Below, piece after piece: positions 52,557 to 63,590 of a stretch of 64,000 bases of DNA (within the stretch, counting starts at the first letter, position 1; the number at the start of each line of letters is the position of its first letter). The DNA lies in the NCBI RefSeq assembly GCF_014192055.1, contig NZ_JACHXM010000001.1, positions 62,001 through 126,000 on the forward strand, in the 5' to 3' direction. The position numbers and the translations under genes were made by a program. This DNA comes from Halomonas organivorans (GTDB taxonomy: Bacteria; Pseudomonadota; Gammaproteobacteria; Pseudomonadales; Halomonadaceae). Under the pieces are notes generated by a model that was not told the DNA's origin, made no database searches, and saw only the letters and a list, made by a program, of their open reading frames with translations.

Positions 52557-53156
52557 TTACCGGTTGGGCCACTTCTCCCTCGGCACCCGCCCCATCAGGT
52601 AGAACTCCTCGTTGGGCGGGGTGGCGGTGAGGGTCACCAGGCGATTGGACAGGCCGAAGAAGGCGGCAATGGCGCCGATGTCCCAGATGTCTTCCCGGGT
52701 GAAGCCGGCCTCGGTCAGCCGCGTCTCCCATTCGTCGGTGAGCTCGCCAACCTCCAGGCCGCTGTAGAGGGCGAAGTCGAGCATCACCCGGTGCCGCTCG
52801 TCGATCGGTGCGGTGCGATGGTTGATGGCCACCTGGTCGGCCAGCAGCGGATCCTTGCTATAGATCCGCACCAGGGCGCCGTGGGCCACCACACAATAGA
52901 GACAGCGATTGCGAGCGCTGGTGGCCACCACGATCATCTCCTTCTCGGCCTTGGTGAGCGTATCGGACTCGCGCTCCATCAAGGCGTCGTGATAGGCGAA
53001 GAAGGCCCGGAACTCCGCCGGCCGGTGGGCCAGCATCAGAAAGACGTTGGGCACGAAGCCGGCCTTCTCCTGCACCGCCAGGATGGCGTCGCGAATGTCT
53101 TCGGGCAGGTCATCGAGGGAATCGGGCACGGGGAAACGGCTGATGGGGGCGTTCAT
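52557..53156 (-). CDS. Carboxymuconolactone decarboxylase-like (AhpD/peroxidase-related) enzyme
   Basis: A 199-residue protein of the CMD/AhpD fold with the redox motif RNRCLYCVVAHG (Cys85, Cys88, His92) and NVFLMLAHRPAEFRAFFAYHDALM. The length of about 195 and the WDIGAIAAFFGLSNRLVTLTATPPNEEFY tail match the uncharacterised peroxidase-related branch. It probably reduces a peroxide or acts as a thiol oxidoreductase in the cytoplasm. It lies downstream of mmsA on the same strand but after a terminator, with its own operator-like palindrome. High GC matches the host genome. Confidence 0.85.
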   Translation of the reverse strand: MNAPISRFPVPDSLDDLPEDIRDAILAVQEKAGFVPNVFLMLAHRPAEFRAFFAYHDALMERESDTLTKAEKEMIVVATSARNRCLYCVVAHGALVRIYSKDPLLADQVAINHRTAPIDERHRVMLDFALYSGLEVGELTDEWETRLTEAGFTREDIWDIGAIAAFFGLSNRLVTLTATPPNEEFYLMGRVPREKWPNR

Positions 53157-53200
53157 GGCGGCTCCTGGAGCGATGATCGTGACGGGCTACACCCTTCTAG

Positions 53201-53216
53201 TTAACGTTAACGTCAA
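53201..53216 (-). promoter_or_regulatory. Palindromic operator resembling LiuR-type MerR sites
   Basis: TTAACGTTAACGTCAA is a near-perfect 16-base palindrome (TTRACGTTAACGTYAA) and includes the exact 12-base palindrome GTTAACGTTAAC at 53200-53211. It resembles the site of LiuR, a MerR regulator of branched-chain and fatty-acid catabolism (recalled, not searched). It lies 45-60 bases before the CMD-like gene. Confidence 0.5.
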
Positions 53217-53246
53217 CCTAATTTCCACTCATCTTTCGTGGCCCAC

Positions 53247-53283
53247 ACATAAAGCGGCCCCGCCTCTATCGAGACGGGGCCGG
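53247..53283 (-). terminator. Terminator of mmsA
   Basis: GGCCCCGCCTC (53256-53266) and GAGACGGGGCC (53271-53281) form an 11-base stem with one mismatch and a TATC loop. On the minus strand it is followed by GCTTTATG. It lies 25 bases after the mmsA stop. Confidence 0.7.
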
Positions 53284-53307
53284 CGGATGCCGTATCGCTG
53301 GCCGGAA

Positions 53308-54807
53308 TCAGTGCAGCGAGATGGTGCTGTTGATACCGCTGGAGACGTTCTCGGGCTCGAACCAGCGAGCGGTGATCGTCTTGGTCTGGGTCCAGAAGGC
53401 GATGGCCTGCTTGCCGTTGGGCCCCAGGTCGCCGAGCTTGGAGGCCCGCGAGCCGGTGAAGCTGAAGTAGGCCACCGGCACCGGGATCGGCACGTTGATG
53501 CCCACCTGGCCGACGTCGATCTCGGTCTCGAAGCGCCGCGCCACCCAGCCGGAGTTGGTGAAGATCGAGGTGCCATTGCCGTTGGGATTGGCGTTCACGA
53601 ACTCGATCGCCTCGTCCAGGGTGTCGACGCTCACCACGCACAGCACCGGGCCAAAGATCTCCTCGCGATAGATGGTCATCTCGGCGGTGACGTCGCTGAA
53701 CAGGGTCGGGCCGACGAAGTTGCCGTCCGGGTAGCCCTTCACCTGGCAGCCACGGCCGTCGACCAGCAGCCTGGCGCCTTCCCGCTCGCCGGTGGCGATC
53801 AGGTCCTCCACCCGCGCCTTGGCGGCCGGCGAGACCAGCGGGCCGAGATCGGCGTCGCGCTGGGTGCCGGGGCCGACCTTCATGTTGCGGGCGCTCTCGA
53901 CCAGATCGTCGAGCCACTCGCGAGCCTCACCGACCAGTACCACCACCGAGTTGGCCATGCAGCGCTGGCCGGCGGCGCCGAAGGCCGAGCCCAGCAGGTT
54001 GTTGATGGCCTGGCTGCGGTTGGCATCGGGCATCACCACGCAGTGGTTCTTGGCACCCATCATCGCCTGGGCGCGCTTGCCGGCCTCGGAGGCGCGACGA
54101 TAGAGCTGGGTGCCGACGTGGGTGGAACCGATGAACGACATCGCCTTGATGTCCGGATGGTCGCAGAGGCGGTTGGCCACGTCCGGGCCGCCATGCACCA
54201 CGTTGAGCACTCCGGGCGGCACGCCGGCCTCGTGCGCCAGCTCGACCAGGCGCATGGTGGAGCTGGGATCCTGCTCGGAGGGCTTGAGCACGAAGGCGTT
54301 GCCGGTGGCGATGGCCAGCGGGAACATGAAGCAGGGCAGCATGATCGGGAAGTTGAAGGCGGTGATCCCGGCGCCCACGCCCAGCGGCTGGTTGAGGGTA
54401 TAGACGTCGACCTCTGTGGCGGCGTTCTCGGCCAGCTCGCCGAGCTGCAGCGAGGTGATCGAGCAGGCGTGTTCCACCACCTCGAGGCCGCGGCCCACCT
54501 CGCCGGCGGCGTCGGGCAGGGTCTTGCCGTGCTCCTCGGTGATCAGCGCGGCCAGCTCCTCGGTGTGCTCGCGAATCAGCGCCTGCAGCTTGAGCATGAT
54601 GCGCTGCCGCTTGGCCAGCGGCGTCTTGCGCCACTCCCGAAAGGCGGCCTTGGCGCTGGCCACGGCACGGTCGACCTCCTCCACGGTGCAGAAGGGCACC
54701 CGGGCGACGACCTCCTGGGTGGCCGGATTGACCACGTCGCGCCACTCCTGGCTCTGGGACGGCACGGCCTGGCCATCGATGTATAGCGGAATCTCTCGGA
54801 CAGTCAT
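53308..54807 (-). CDS. mmsA: Methylmalonate-semialdehyde dehydrogenase (CoA-acylating) MmsA
   Basis: A 499-residue aldehyde dehydrogenase with catalytic Cys283 in GAAGQRCMANSVVV, Asn-loop PLGVGAGITAFNFPIMLPCFMFPLAIATGNAFVLKPSEQDPSS, and SFIGSTHVGTQLYRRASEAGKRAQAMMGAKNHCVVMPDAN, which is diagnostic of MmsA. It converts methylmalonate or malonate semialdehyde to propionyl- or acetyl-CoA in valine, inositol or beta-alanine catabolism. The start with CAAGGAGCC ribosome site was chosen. The divergent LysR gene probably controls it. No mmsB is adjacent. Confidence 0.93.
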   Translation of the reverse strand: MTVREIPLYIDGQAVPSQSQEWRDVVNPATQEVVARVPFCTVEEVDRAVASAKAAFREWRKTPLAKRQRIMLKLQALIREHTEELAALITEEHGKTLPDAAGEVGRGLEVVEHACSITSLQLGELAENAATEVDVYTLNQPLGVGAGITAFNFPIMLPCFMFPLAIATGNAFVLKPSEQDPSSTMRLVELAHEAGVPPGVLNVVHGGPDVANRLCDHPDIKAMSFIGSTHVGTQLYRRASEAGKRAQAMMGAKNHCVVMPDANRSQAINNLLGSAFGAAGQRCMANSVVVLVGEAREWLDDLVESARNMKVGPGTQRDADLGPLVSPAAKARVEDLIATGEREGARLLVDGRGCQVKGYPDGNFVGPTLFSDVTAEMTIYREEIFGPVLCVVSVDTLDEAIEFVNANPNGNGTSIFTNSGWVARRFETEIDVGQVGINVPIPVPVAYFSFTGSRASKLGDLGPNGKQAIAFWTQTKTITARWFEPENVSSGINSTISLH

Positions 54808-55039
54808 GGTTGCGGCTCCTTGGCGGGCCCAGGAATGGATGGCTCGGCGTGCCACCCTCCTCCTATAGACCCAAGCATTGTGGTTGTTATCCGACATTCG
54901 ACCTTATGTGCATATCGACAAGGCCATCTCACCGAAAGCGGGTGTTTCGAGTGTAGAAAGGAGGCGAATTGACAGGCAACCGCCAGGCGCGCACATTGCT
55001 TGTGCCATTATGCACAAGCAGATCGAACGGAGACGCCCC

Positions 55040-56035
55040 GTGATCCTCGACTGGCAGGACATCCAGCTGTTCCTCGAGGTGGCGCACACCGAGCGCCTCA
55101 CCGAGGCCGCCCGACGCCTGGGCGTCGACCACTCCACCCTGTCGCGGCGCACCCGCCGCTTCGAGCAGCGGCTCAACGCCCAGCTGTTCGAGCGTAGCAC
55201 CCACGGCTACCGGCTGACCGAGGCCGGCCAGCGGCTGCTGGCCCACGCCGAGGAAATGGCCCGACATGCCAACGAGGCCCTGGAGACGCTCAGCGACCAG
55301 AATCGCCAGCTCAGCGGCCAGATCCGCCTCGGCGTCACCGAGGGCTTCGGCACCTGGGTGATCACCCCGCTGCTGGCGGGGTTCGGCGAGCGCCATCCTC
55401 GCCTGACCCTGGATCTCCTCGCCCTGCCACGGGTGGTCAACCTGAGCCGTCACGAGGCCGACCTGGCGATCACCGTGGAGCGTCCCGGCAGCGCCGGCCT
55501 GGTGACCTCGCGGCTGTGCGACTACCGGCTGCGCCTCTACGCCAGCCGCAACTATCTAGCCCGCCATGGCACCCCCGAGCGGCTCGCCGAGCTGGGCCAG
55601 CACCGACTGATCGGCTACGTCGACGACCTGATCTTCAGTGACCAACTGCACTACCTGGATCCGCTGCTCGCCCCCGGCCGTGTCGACACGCCGCCCCACT
55701 TCGGCATCCGCAGCACCAGCGTCACCGCGCAGTATCGCGCCGTTCGCCAGGGCGCCGGCCTGGCGATCCTGCCCTGTTTCATGGCCGAGCCCGACGACGA
55801 CCTGGTCGCCGTGCTCGAGGATGAGGTGGAGGTGGTGCGCCAATTCTGGATCACCGCTCGCCAGGAGCAGCGACGGCTGTCCCGAGTCCGCCTGCTGTGG
55901 GACTTCCTGCGCGAGGCCGTCGAGGCCAACCGCGACCTGCTGATGGGCGAACGACGCGGCGAGCTGGTGATTCCCGCCGCCGAACCCTCCCCACCCAACG
56001 AGGCCTCGGAGGCCTCCTCGGAGCCGGCATCATGA
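55040..56035 (+). CDS. LysR-family regulator divergent to mmsA
   Basis: A 331-residue LysR regulator: LDWQDIQLFLEVAHTERLTEAARRLGVDHSTLSRRTRRFEQRLNAQLFERSTHGYRLTEAG, then an effector domain with GQIRLGVTEGFGTWVITPLLAGFGERHPRL. The HSTLSRR recognition helix and TEGFGTW segment resemble the aldehyde/acid-responsive LysR group. GTG at 55040 has GGAG seven bases upstream and gives the standard N-terminus; an ATG ten codons earlier lacks a ribosome site. The C-terminal 25 residues are a Pro/Ser/Glu-rich tail. It overlaps the next gene by 4 bases. Confidence 0.85.
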   Translation: MILDWQDIQLFLEVAHTERLTEAARRLGVDHSTLSRRTRRFEQRLNAQLFERSTHGYRLTEAGQRLLAHAEEMARHANEALETLSDQNRQLSGQIRLGVTEGFGTWVITPLLAGFGERHPRLTLDLLALPRVVNLSRHEADLAITVERPGSAGLVTSRLCDYRLRLYASRNYLARHGTPERLAELGQHRLIGYVDDLIFSDQLHYLDPLLAPGRVDTPPHFGIRSTSVTAQYRAVRQGAGLAILPCFMAEPDDDLVAVLEDEVEVVRQFWITARQEQRRLSRVRLLWDFLREAVEANRDLLMGERRGELVIPAAEPSPPNEASEASSEPAS

Positions 56036-56841
56036 CTCGACGCCTCCCGCTGCTGGCGGCGCTGCTGCTGCTCGCCGCCCTGGCCTGGCTGGACCTGCCC
56101 CGCACCCTGGCCACCGAGACCCTCGACGCCGCCCTCGGCGACGCCTTCTCGGCCTTCGCCATCGCCAAGGGGCTCAACGCCAGCATCTCGGTGCTGCAGT
56201 CCTCGACCCTGGACTTCCAGGTCTTCCAGCTCTCGGTGGGTGAGGCGCTGGACCCAGCCAACGACATGATCGAGCGCTTCTCGTGGGTGATGTTCGCTGC
56301 CTCGGGGTCGCTGGCGCTGCAGAAGCTGCTGCTCGGCATTTCCTCGAGTGCCATCATCAAGGGCCTGCTGAGCCTGGCCTGCCTGATCGCCGCACTCGCG
56401 CTCGCCGGCAACGCACCGCGCTGGCGGCGTGCGGCGCTACGAGGCGTGCTGGTGTGCGCCTTCCTTCGCTTCGCCGTGGTCGCCGTCGCCCTGGCCAGCG
56501 GAATGGCCGAGCACGCCTTCCTGGAAGCCCCCAGGAACCAGGCCATGACCGAACTGCGCAGCAGCCAGGAACAACTGGAAACGCTGGCCGAGCATCGCCT
56601 CGCCCAAGGCGAGGCCGACGACAGGAGCTGGTGGGAAGGCCTCACCGATCGCGTCGGCAGCCTGGTGGACAATCCGGTCGAGGGCATGACGGAACGCTTC
56701 GACGCCCTCACCGATCGCGTCATCGACCTGACCATGATCTTCATCACCCAGACGATGCTGTTTCCACTGGGCTTCCTGTACCTGCTCTACCGGCTTGCCG
56801 CGGCCGGCATTCGTGAGTGGACACGCCCCCGGCGAGAATGA
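56032..56841 (+). CDS. Inner-membrane protein of unknown function coupled to the LysR gene
   Basis: A 269-residue protein with an N-terminal hydrophobic segment (LPLLAALLLLAALAWLDLP), three middle membrane segments (FSWVMFAASGSLALQKLLLG, IIKGLLSLACLIAALALAG, LVCAFLRFAVVAVALASGM) and one near the C-terminus (IFITQTMLFPLGFLYLLYRLA). A soluble loop of about 85 residues (EQLETLAEHRLAQGEADDRS) separates the last two. No family is recognised. The start overlaps the LysR stop (ATGA), so the two are translated together. A link to mmsA regulation is not evident. Confidence 0.65.
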   Translation: MTRRLPLLAALLLLAALAWLDLPRTLATETLDAALGDAFSAFAIAKGLNASISVLQSSTLDFQVFQLSVGEALDPANDMIERFSWVMFAASGSLALQKLLLGISSSAIIKGLLSLACLIAALALAGNAPRWRRAALRGVLVCAFLRFAVVAVALASGMAEHAFLEAPRNQAMTELRSSQEQLETLAEHRLAQGEADDRSWWEGLTDRVGSLVDNPVEGMTERFDALTDRVIDLTMIFITQTMLFPLGFLYLLYRLAAAGIREWTRPRRE

Positions 56842-57050
56842 CCGACACGCTGGCCGCGGCTGTATGCATGATTCACGATAAAGGAGGGCTATCGACGCCT
56901 TCGAGAAAGAACAATGGAAGTCTCGATCCTCATCACTAAGCTGAAAACAAGAGGATGGAGATCCCCGGGTCGAGTGGCGCGTTTCGGCCGCCGGAGGGTC
57001 AGGAAGACCACCTTGAAGCATTTCTGGAGCAGCCAACGACTTCGCGATGA

Positions 57051-59240
<2,190 letters not shown>

Positions 59241-59254
59241 TAGAGATCGACCGC

Positions 59255-59336
59255 CAAGCCTCGCCGTCACCCACGGCGGCGAGGCTTGTCCCGCCACCCC
59301 CTCTCAGACCACCGCGCCGACCCGAGGGTCGGCGCG
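59255..59336 (+). terminator. Two hairpins between katG and the convergent ABC operon
   Basis: CAAGCCTCGCCG (59255-59266) pairs with CGGCGAGGCTTG (59277-59288), 15 bases after katG. A second stem, CGCGCCGACCC/GGGTCGGCGCG (59313-59336), has a 2-base centre and precedes ATGCTTTGC. The first likely ends katG; the second may serve both strands. Confidence 0.65.
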
Positions 59337-59393
59337 ATGCTTTGCCCCGGCGGTCATCTACCCTGCCCTCGAATGCCCCCGATTTGCAGAGAA

Positions 59394-61196
59394 TCACCCA
59401 CGCGGGGATACAGCATGACGAGTACTTGGGACTCGCCACAGGCTGGCCAGCGAGACCGCGAGAATCGACATCAGCACCAGTGCCAGCGACGGCACCAGCA
59501 CGGCCCAGGGGGCTCGCTCGAGATATGGCATGCTCTCGGAGAGCAGCAGGCCCCACTCCGGCGCCGGCGGGCGCGGGCCAAGGCCCAGGAAACCCAGCGC
59601 GGCCAGCGCCAGGGCGGTGCCGGGCAGACGCAGCATCGCATGGCGAAACACCGGGCCGGCGACGGCGGGCAGCACATAGCGCGACAGTAGCCGCCAGCGC
59701 CCGACGCCCAATACCGGTGTGATGCGGACATGGGGCTGGCCCAGCGTCTCGCTCACCAGCGCCGCCGTATGCGCGGCCAGCGGCGCCCAGGTTACCGCCG
59801 TGACGGCAATCACGGCGCCGCTGGCGCTGGGGCCCATGAGGCCCGCCACGATCAACCCGGCGATCACTGGCGGTGTGGCGTTGGTGATCTCGATGGGGCC
59901 AGCGGCTAGCCGCGGCATCAGGCCGATCGCCAGACCCAGTACGAAGGTGACCAGTACCGTGGCCAACGCCATGCCCATGGTGGAGATCGCGCCATGGCTG
60001 ACTCGCGCCAGGATATCCCGCCCGATGCCGTCGGCACCCAGCGGTAGCCCCAGGCTGGGCGGCTGCAGGCGCAGATAGGCGGAGGTCATCGGGTCCCGCG
60101 ACAGGCCGGCCACCACGATGACCGCCAGCAGTAGCGCAGCCAGAGCCGGCACGATCCAACGGTGACCGCCACCGTGGTCGGTCGGCACCGACACAGGCAC
60201 GGCCCCCGCCCGCATCGCCCCGCCAAGCAGCAAGGTGCGACACAGGTTGGCCAGCCCACCCAGCACCACGGCGATACCGAGCAGGATCAGGATACCGGTC
60301 TGCAGCGCCGGCAGGTCCTGGGCGGAAGCCGCGCCAAGGGTGGCCCGGCCAAGCCCCGGGATCGAGAACACCTGCTCGACGGCGATGGCGCCCCCGGTCA
60401 GCCCGACCACTACCAGGCCCACCTGGGGCATGAGGCTCGGCAGCGTGCGCTGCAGCACGGCCAGCACGATGCGTCGCCGCGAAAAGCCGGCCACGTGCCA
60501 GGTCGCCACCCAGCGCTCGGCGAAGGCCGAGGTCAGGCCATCGCTGAACAGCCGGCCCAGCAGGCCGCCGGCAGGCAGGCCCAGCGACAGGGCGGGCAGG
60601 ATCGCATGATGCCACTCGCCCCAGCCGTAGGGCGGCAGCCAGCGAAGCCAGGCGGCGAACACCACCAGCAGCAGGGCGGCCAGCAGAAACTCCGGCAGCG
60701 CCGTGATCGCCGCCCCGACCGCGCCGGAGGTCGGCATCGGCCGCCCGGCCAGGCCGCGGCGCAGCGCCGGCAGGCAAATCAGGGTCGCGGTGACGAACGA
60801 CACGACCAGGGCCGCGGCCATCAGCGCGAGTGACACCTCGGTGGCCTTGAGCATGCCCGGCAGTACCGGCGTGCCCGAGATCCAGGAAGTGCCGGCGTCA
60901 CCGTGCAACAGGCCGGCGAACCAGTGCTGCAGCTTCTCGAGCGGCCCCATGTCGAGGCCGAGCTGCACGCGGATCGCGTCGAGCGCCTCCTGGGTCGGGT
61001 TCTGGTCGCCGGCCCGGGCACGCAGGATACTCAGCGCCGGGTCGCGCCCGGACAACCAGGGCAACAACCCCACCAACGCCACCACGGCGGCCAGCGTCAC
61101 CAGACGCGATAGCCCCGGCAGCAGGGCGCCCCATTCCAGGGGGCGACGCGGCGCCGGGGTCTGTCGAACGTCGGGGTCGACGCTATGCGTCGCCAT
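59394..61196 (-). CDS. Fused ABC permease (DppB- and DppC-like halves in one chain)
   Basis: A 600-residue protein combining both permeases of an oligopeptide/nickel-type importer. The first half (about 30-325) is DppB-like: DAIRVQLGLDMGPLEKLQHWFAGLLHGDAGTSW, then EQVFSIPGLGRATLGAASAQDLPALQTGILIL. The second (about 345-590) is DppC-like: LPLGADGIGRDILARVSHGA, ending in PEWGLLLSESMPYLERAPWAVLVPSLALVLMSILAVSLAS. Each has its own EAA-like coupling loop. Such genes are normally separate, so a fusion is notable. The upstream receptor gene overlaps it by 14 bases; ATPase genes complete the operon. Confidence 0.85.
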   Translation of the reverse strand: MATHSVDPDVRQTPAPRRPLEWGALLPGLSRLVTLAAVVALVGLLPWLSGRDPALSILRARAGDQNPTQEALDAIRVQLGLDMGPLEKLQHWFAGLLHGDAGTSWISGTPVLPGMLKATEVSLALMAAALVVSFVTATLICLPALRRGLAGRPMPTSGAVGAAITALPEFLLAALLLVVFAAWLRWLPPYGWGEWHHAILPALSLGLPAGGLLGRLFSDGLTSAFAERWVATWHVAGFSRRRIVLAVLQRTLPSLMPQVGLVVVGLTGGAIAVEQVFSIPGLGRATLGAASAQDLPALQTGILILLGIAVVLGGLANLCRTLLLGGAMRAGAVPVSVPTDHGGGHRWIVPALAALLLAVIVVAGLSRDPMTSAYLRLQPPSLGLPLGADGIGRDILARVSHGAISTMGMALATVLVTFVLGLAIGLMPRLAAGPIEITNATPPVIAGLIVAGLMGPSASGAVIAVTAVTWAPLAAHTAALVSETLGQPHVRITPVLGVGRWRLLSRYVLPAVAGPVFRHAMLRLPGTALALAALGFLGLGPRPPAPEWGLLLSESMPYLERAPWAVLVPSLALVLMSILAVSLASLWRVPSTRHAVSPRG

Positions 61197-62727
61197 CGTC
61201 GATCAGCCGGGTGTGTTCATTGATCAGCTCGCGCTCGCGCGGGTCGCGCACCGCACCCTCGACGCGGGTAGATTCCCCCTGGATGACGCGCTCATGGAGC
61301 ATCGGCACCGCAGCGTCGGTGGCAAGGATGGCGGCCTCGGCGTCGATGATCGCCTCGCGACGCGCCTCACCCGGCGCCAGGTCAGCGGCCTTCTCCAGTG
61401 CCGCCTCGACCTCGGGATCGCAGAGCTGAGCGATGTTGAACGAGCCCTCGCAGGCGAAGTCGCTGACCATGTAGGCCACCGGGTCGCCAGAGTCGAGCAT
61501 GGTCGCCCGGGATAGGATGAAGGCGTCGAACTCGCCGGCCAGCATGTCGGCCTCGATGTGTGCGTACTGGCGCACCTCCTGTTGGACGTCGAAACCGGCA
61601 GCCTCGAGCTGCTGCTCCAGCAGCACTGCAACCTCCGGCAGCTCCGCCCGGTCGGTGAAGGTGCCCAGCGTGATGGCGACGCCGTTCGGGTCCTTGGGCT
61701 CGGGGCGGCCCTCGACCGGCGAGCGCAGGCCGTCGGCCCACTGCAAAGCCGGGCCCAGCAGGCCGTTGGCGACGTCGGCGCGGCCCTCATAGACGGTACG
61801 CACGATGGCCTCACGGTCGACCGCCTCGCGGGCCGTGGCGCGCAGCGCGGGGTCCGCCAGCGGGCCGGACTCGGTGTTGAGATAGAGGGTGTTGGTGCGT
61901 GGCATCGGCACCTCGTGGATCAGCTCGGGATCGATCAGCGCGACCTGGGAAACCGGTACCGCCTCGACCACGTCGGCCTCGCCGGTGCGCAGGGCGGCGC
62001 CGCGAGCCGTGCCGTCCGGCACATAGTCGGCGTCGATGCCCGCGAGCTCGGCTCGCTCTCCCCAGTAGTCCTCGAAGCGGTCGAGGTGGGCGCTCTGGGT
62101 GCCGTTGATCTCCTCAAGCACGAAGGGCCCGGTGCCGGCCTCGATCGGATTGACGGTACCGTTGTCGCGGTAGGCCTGCTCGGCGAGGATCGCGAGCTGG
62201 GGACTGGATAGTCGGTTCGGCACCAGCGGGTCGGACTCGGCGGTACGCACGATGACGGCGTCGTCGCCGTCGGCCTCGATCACCATATCCACGCCATCGA
62301 GGATACGCGGCTTGGGCGCGGCGTTGGTGGCGGCGGTCAGCGAGGCCACCACGCGCTTTGCGGTCAGCGGGGTGCCGTCGTGGAAGATCACATCGTCACG
62401 GATCGCGAAGCGCCAGGTGCGCGGGTCGAGCCGCTCCCACTCGGTGGCGAGGAAGGGCTGGGGACTGCCGTCGGCGTCGAGCCGAATCAGCGTCTCGGCG
62501 GTGCTCCAGCGAGACAGCTTAAAGGCGTCGTCGGTCAGCGGGTTCAGACCGGAGCGCGGCGGCTGCAGCATGGCGACGCGGATGCGTGGATCGCCTTGCT
62601 CGGTGGTGGCCTCGGCGGTTTCGGCCGTCTCGGTCTTGGCGGTATCGCTGTCTTCCTGCTGACAACCGGCCAGCATGGCCAGCGAGAGCATGGCGAACGG
62701 AAGGGGCAGGACGTGGCGTAGCGTCAT
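61183..62727 (-). CDS. Lipoprotein substrate-binding protein of oligopeptide/nickel-type ABC importer
   Basis: A 514-residue precursor with lipobox LAGC (Cys22), then a Thr/Glu/Ala-rich linker (TAKTETAETAEATTEQ). The SBP_bac_5 body contains LIRLDADGSPQPFLATEWERLDPRTWRFAIRDDVIFHDGTPLTAKRVVASL and AREAVDREAIVRTVYEGRADVANGLLGPALQW. It captures peptides, opines, or a metal-chelate complex for the fused permease; the ligand is not predictable. A receptor as a lipoprotein is unusual for Gram-negative Dpp/Nik systems but occurs. It overlaps the ATPase gene upstream by 4 bases. Confidence 0.85.
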   Translation of the reverse strand: MTLRHVLPLPFAMLSLAMLAGCQQEDSDTAKTETAETAEATTEQGDPRIRVAMLQPPRSGLNPLTDDAFKLSRWSTAETLIRLDADGSPQPFLATEWERLDPRTWRFAIRDDVIFHDGTPLTAKRVVASLTAATNAAPKPRILDGVDMVIEADGDDAVIVRTAESDPLVPNRLSSPQLAILAEQAYRDNGTVNPIEAGTGPFVLEEINGTQSAHLDRFEDYWGERAELAGIDADYVPDGTARGAALRTGEADVVEAVPVSQVALIDPELIHEVPMPRTNTLYLNTESGPLADPALRATAREAVDREAIVRTVYEGRADVANGLLGPALQWADGLRSPVEGRPEPKDPNGVAITLGTFTDRAELPEVAVLLEQQLEAAGFDVQQEVRQYAHIEADMLAGEFDAFILSRATMLDSGDPVAYMVSDFACEGSFNIAQLCDPEVEAALEKAADLAPGEARREAIIDAEAAILATDAAVPMLHERVIQGESTRVEGAVRDPRERELINEHTRLIDDGDA

Positions 62728-63587
62728 GGTGGGCTTTCCTTGTCGTAGGTGGCCGGCATGGTGTCGTTATGGTGCGTGGCGAAGTGCGGCAGCCCGGGAG
62801 AGGCACGCAGCAGGGCCGCGGTGCGCGCGTGCTCGGGAGACCGGAACAGAGCTGCCGTGGGGCGATCCTCGATGATCTTGCCGTCGTCCAGCACGATGGT
62901 TCGCTGGCACAGTCGGCAGACCACCGAGAGGTCATGCGAGATGAGCAGCAGCCCGATGCCGGCATCGTGGTGCAGCGACTTCAGTACCTCGGTGACACGG
63001 GACTGGGTCGGCAGGTCCAGGCCGCTGAGCGGCTCGTCGGCCAGCAGCAGGCGTGGGCGTACGGCGATGGCCCGGGCAATGGCCACGCGCTGCGCCTGAC
63101 CGCCGGAGAGCTCGGTGGGCCGGCGGCGCAGGAAACTGGCGTCCAGGCCGACCTGCTCCAGCGACTCGGCTGCGCGTCGCTCGCGGTGGCAGTCGATGCG
63201 CAGCCGCGCGAGCGGCTCCTGGATCAGCTCGCCCACGCTCATGCGAGGGTCCAGCGATGACGCCGGGTCCTGGGGAATGTACTGCACGGTGCGCCTGTAC
63301 CAGCGCATCGCCCGCACCGTTCCGGGCAAGATCGGGCGGCCCTGACAGACGATCTCGCCGGCATCGGCCCGGGTCAGCCCGAGCATCAGATTCAGTAACG
63401 TGCTCTTGCCGGCGCCGGATACCCCGGCCAGGCCGATGAGCTCGCCACAATGGATGCGGAAGTCCACGTCCTTGAGCGTGTGATACCACTCACGCGCTCG
63501 CCAAAGCCGCCGGGAACCGGGCATATACTTGTTGAGCCCGGCGACCCGCAGTAGGGAGCCGTCGTCGTTGAGTGCCGTGTCCGACAT
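62724..63587 (-). CDS. ABC ATPase, DppF/NikE type
   Basis: A 287-residue ATPase with Walker A GVSGAGKST, signature LSGGQAQRVAIARAIA, Walker B LLLADEPLSGLDLPTQ and H-loop LISHDLSVVCRLC. RMSVGELIQEPLARLRI is typical of DppF/OppF/NikE. It forms a heterodimer with the preceding ATPase. Its start overlaps the end region of the partial upstream ATPase closely (4-base gap). Confidence 0.9.
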   Translation of the reverse strand: MSDTALNDDGSLLRVAGLNKYMPGSRRLWRAREWYHTLKDVDFRIHCGELIGLAGVSGAGKSTLLNLMLGLTRADAGEIVCQGRPILPGTVRAMRWYRRTVQYIPQDPASSLDPRMSVGELIQEPLARLRIDCHRERRAAESLEQVGLDASFLRRRPTELSGGQAQRVAIARAIAVRPRLLLADEPLSGLDLPTQSRVTEVLKSLHHDAGIGLLLISHDLSVVCRLCQRTIVLDDGKIIEDRPTAALFRSPEHARTAALLRASPGLPHFATHHNDTMPATYDKESPP

Positions 63588-63590
63588 GAT

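Noticed and set aside
52405..52560. YFAHSLPG resemblance to the Cas3 HD N-terminus
   Set aside because: Only a few residues agree, the rest of the frame does not fit Cas3, and no cas genes or repeats are in the window.
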